Below, piece after piece: positions 5,632 through 6,388 of a DNA stretch of 6,388 bases. This DNA is from Candidatus Woesearchaeota archaeon (lineage in GTDB: Archaea > Nanobdellota > Nanobdellia > Woesearchaeales > GW2011-AR4). The stretch spans positions 1 through 6,388 of the forward strand of contig JAHWGX010000036.1 in assembly GCA_019323655.1 (NCBI GenBank), written 5' to 3'. Below the pieces are notes generated by a model. That model worked only from the letters and a program-made list of their open reading frames with translations, ran no database searches and was not told where the DNA came from. How positions within the stretch are numbered: the first letter of the stretch is position 1; the number at the start of each line of letters is the position of its first letter. Both the position numbers and the translations under genes were made by a program.

Positions 5632-6258
5632 ATGGCACAAGACATAAAACCAACAAGAAGCGAACTGCTGAAGGTGAAAAAGCAGATAAAATTAGCCATG
5701 TCAGGATACAGCCTGCTGAAGAAGAAAAGAGACGGGCTTATTCTTGAGTTTTTTGAGATACTGAAGAAGGCAAAGACATTGAGGGAAGAGCTGGCCAATG
5801 AATACAAGATTGCACTGGAGAAGATAAACATTGCAAGGACAATGGAAGGCGACTTAAAAGTCAACTCAATTGCAATGGCGATTAAGGAAATACCAAAGAT
5901 TGAGCTGATGACCAGGAACATTATGGGAATTAAAGTGCCGAAAATAGAGTCTTCTGAGATAAGGAAGGCGTTTATGGAGAGAGGCTACGGAGTTTATAAT
6001 TCATCTGCTGTTGATGAGGCAGCTGCCGCATATGAAAAAGTTGTGGAAAAAATATTGCTTGCAGCGGAAGTCGAGACGTCAATGAGGAAGCTGCTTAATG
6101 AGATTGAAAAAACAAAAAGGAGGGTAAATGCGCTTGAATTTGTCGTTATGCCCAATTTGGAAAAAATAAAATCCTTTATAATGCTAAGGCTTGAGGAGCT
6201 TGAAAGGGAGAACATATTCAGGATGAAGAGGATAAAGGCAAAAGTGCAGGCGCAGTAA
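5632..6258 (+). CDS. atpD: A-type ATP synthase subunit D (central rotor shaft)
   Basis: 208 residues, normal for the family (about 205-215). Subunit D is the long antiparallel coiled coil that forms the rotor axle inside the A3B3 head and joins F and C. Evidence: N-terminal IKPTRSELLKVKKQIKLA (5-22), matching the P-T-R-x-x-L-x-x-x-K pattern; GYSLLKKKRDGLILEFFEI (25-43), matching G-x-x-L-L-K-x-K-R-D-x-L; C-terminal helix TKRRVNALEFVVMPNLEKI (161-179), matching T-x-R-R-V-N-A-L-E-x-x-x-x-P; then LEELEREN-x-F-R-x-K-x-I-K (187-202). Both end helices are heptad-like and charged, as expected. The ATG at 5632 starts 14 bases after the inserted gene's stop. The spacer ACAATAATAATTTT has no Shine-Dalgarno, unlike atpA and atpB. 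Codon use returns to the operon's norm (AGC 2, AGT 0; GGC 2, GGT 0), so the foreign character stops at the gene boundary. Translation may use a leaderless or A/T-rich unstructured start. Confidence 0.95.
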   Translation: MAQDIKPTRSELLKVKKQIKLAMSGYSLLKKKRDGLILEFFEILKKAKTLREELANEYKIALEKINIARTMEGDLKVNSIAMAIKEIPKIELMTRNIMGIKVPKIESSEIRKAFMERGYGVYNSSAVDEAAAAYEKVVEKILLAAEVETSMRKLLNEIEKTKRRVNALEFVVMPNLEKIKSFIMLRLEELERENIFRMKRIKAKVQAQ

Positions 6259-6348
6259 AATAAAACTAAATATTTTCCATAGACTATTTACATCAGCTTT
6301 TTAATGCATTGCAAAAGGACTTTAGGTAAAATCAGCGGAAAAAACAAA
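6259..6348 (+). other. Non-coding segment after atpD with T-runs, possible terminator or promoter
   Basis: Ninety A/T-rich bases with no supportable gene. TAAATATTTT at 6267-6276 and TTTTT at 6298-6302 could be parts of an archaeal T-rich terminator for the operon; equally, TAAATATT could be a TATA box for the next gene. The region around AATGCATT (6303-6310) forms an imperfect inverted repeat flanked by T's and A's. ATCAGC occurs at 6292-6297 and 6331-6336. None of these is strong. Confidence 0.3.
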
Positions 6349-6388
6349 ATGGACACGATTATATTAAAGGAAACAAAAGAAGCCCAAA
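6349..6388 (+). CDS. Possible start of another gene, cut by the window edge
   Basis: An ATG at 6349 opens a frame that stays open to the window end: MDTIILKETKEAQ, 13 codons. No clear Shine-Dalgarno precedes it; GCGGA near 6335-6339 is about 9 bases away. The short, charged, helix-like start would be compatible with a peripheral-stalk subunit H of the ATP synthase, whose family begins with a similar I-L-x-x-I-K-x-A-E pattern, and H is missing from the visible part of the operon. With only 13 residues this is a guess. Confidence 0.25.
   Translation, partial: MDTIILKETKEAQ

Noticed and set aside
5538..5921. Reverse-strand frame crossing from the inserted gene into atpD
   Set aside because: Its hydrophobic, Ser/Phe-rich translation is what the lysine- and glutamate-rich coiled-coil codons of atpD give when read backwards. 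It is not a credible membrane protein.

Overview
The window is a run of A-type (archaeal/vacuolar-type, A1AO) ATP synthase genes, all on the + strand. In order it holds the 3' end of atpE, then atpC, atpF, atpA, atpB, a gene that does not belong to the ATPase set, atpD, and the first codons of a further possible gene at the right edge. The E-C-F-A-B-D order is typical of archaea (and of a few bacteria such as Thermus and Enterococcus). Arginine is coded almost only by AGG/AGA. The clearest Shine-Dalgarno signals are AGGTG/GGTGG types, and some spacers are A-rich with no such signal. An archaeon is therefore most likely, possibly a DPANN lineage such as Woesearchaeota. That lineage guess is inference and weak.

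Layout: positions 1-127 are the C-terminus of the peripheral-stalk subunit E. atpC (130-1212) starts 2 bases later. After a 51-base, A-rich spacer comes atpF (1264-1563), whose end touches or overlaps the two possible starts of atpA (1554 or 1572, to 3299). atpB (3310-4713) follows after 10 bases. Positions 4714-5631 (918 bases) separate atpB from atpD. They carry a small hairpin, a nine-codon mini-ORF and a 280-residue gene (4775-5617). atpD (5632-6258) then resumes the operon. Positions 6259-6348 look non-coding, and a partial reading frame starts at 6349.

How the genes work together: A and B form the A3B3 catalytic head. D and F form the central rotor axle, C is the funnel joining the axle to the membrane c-ring, and E belongs to the peripheral stalks. 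The membrane subunits (a/I and c/K) and subunit H are not in the window, except possibly as the truncated frame at the right edge.

The most notable point is the gene between atpB and atpD. It has a C-x-D ... H-x-x-C-G arrangement whose Cys-to-His spacing (56 residues) equals that of E. coli beta-carbonic anhydrase Can, as known from the literature. The arginine of the usual C-x-D-x-R motif is replaced by glycine, and about 120 C-terminal residues are unassigned. Its codon use differs sharply from the flanking atp genes (serine AGT 7, AGC 0, against 1 and 11 in atpB). I infer a horizontally acquired, divergent beta-carbonic-anhydrase-like protein inserted into a core energy operon. Whether it works with the ATP synthase or is a passenger cannot be decided from the sequence alone.
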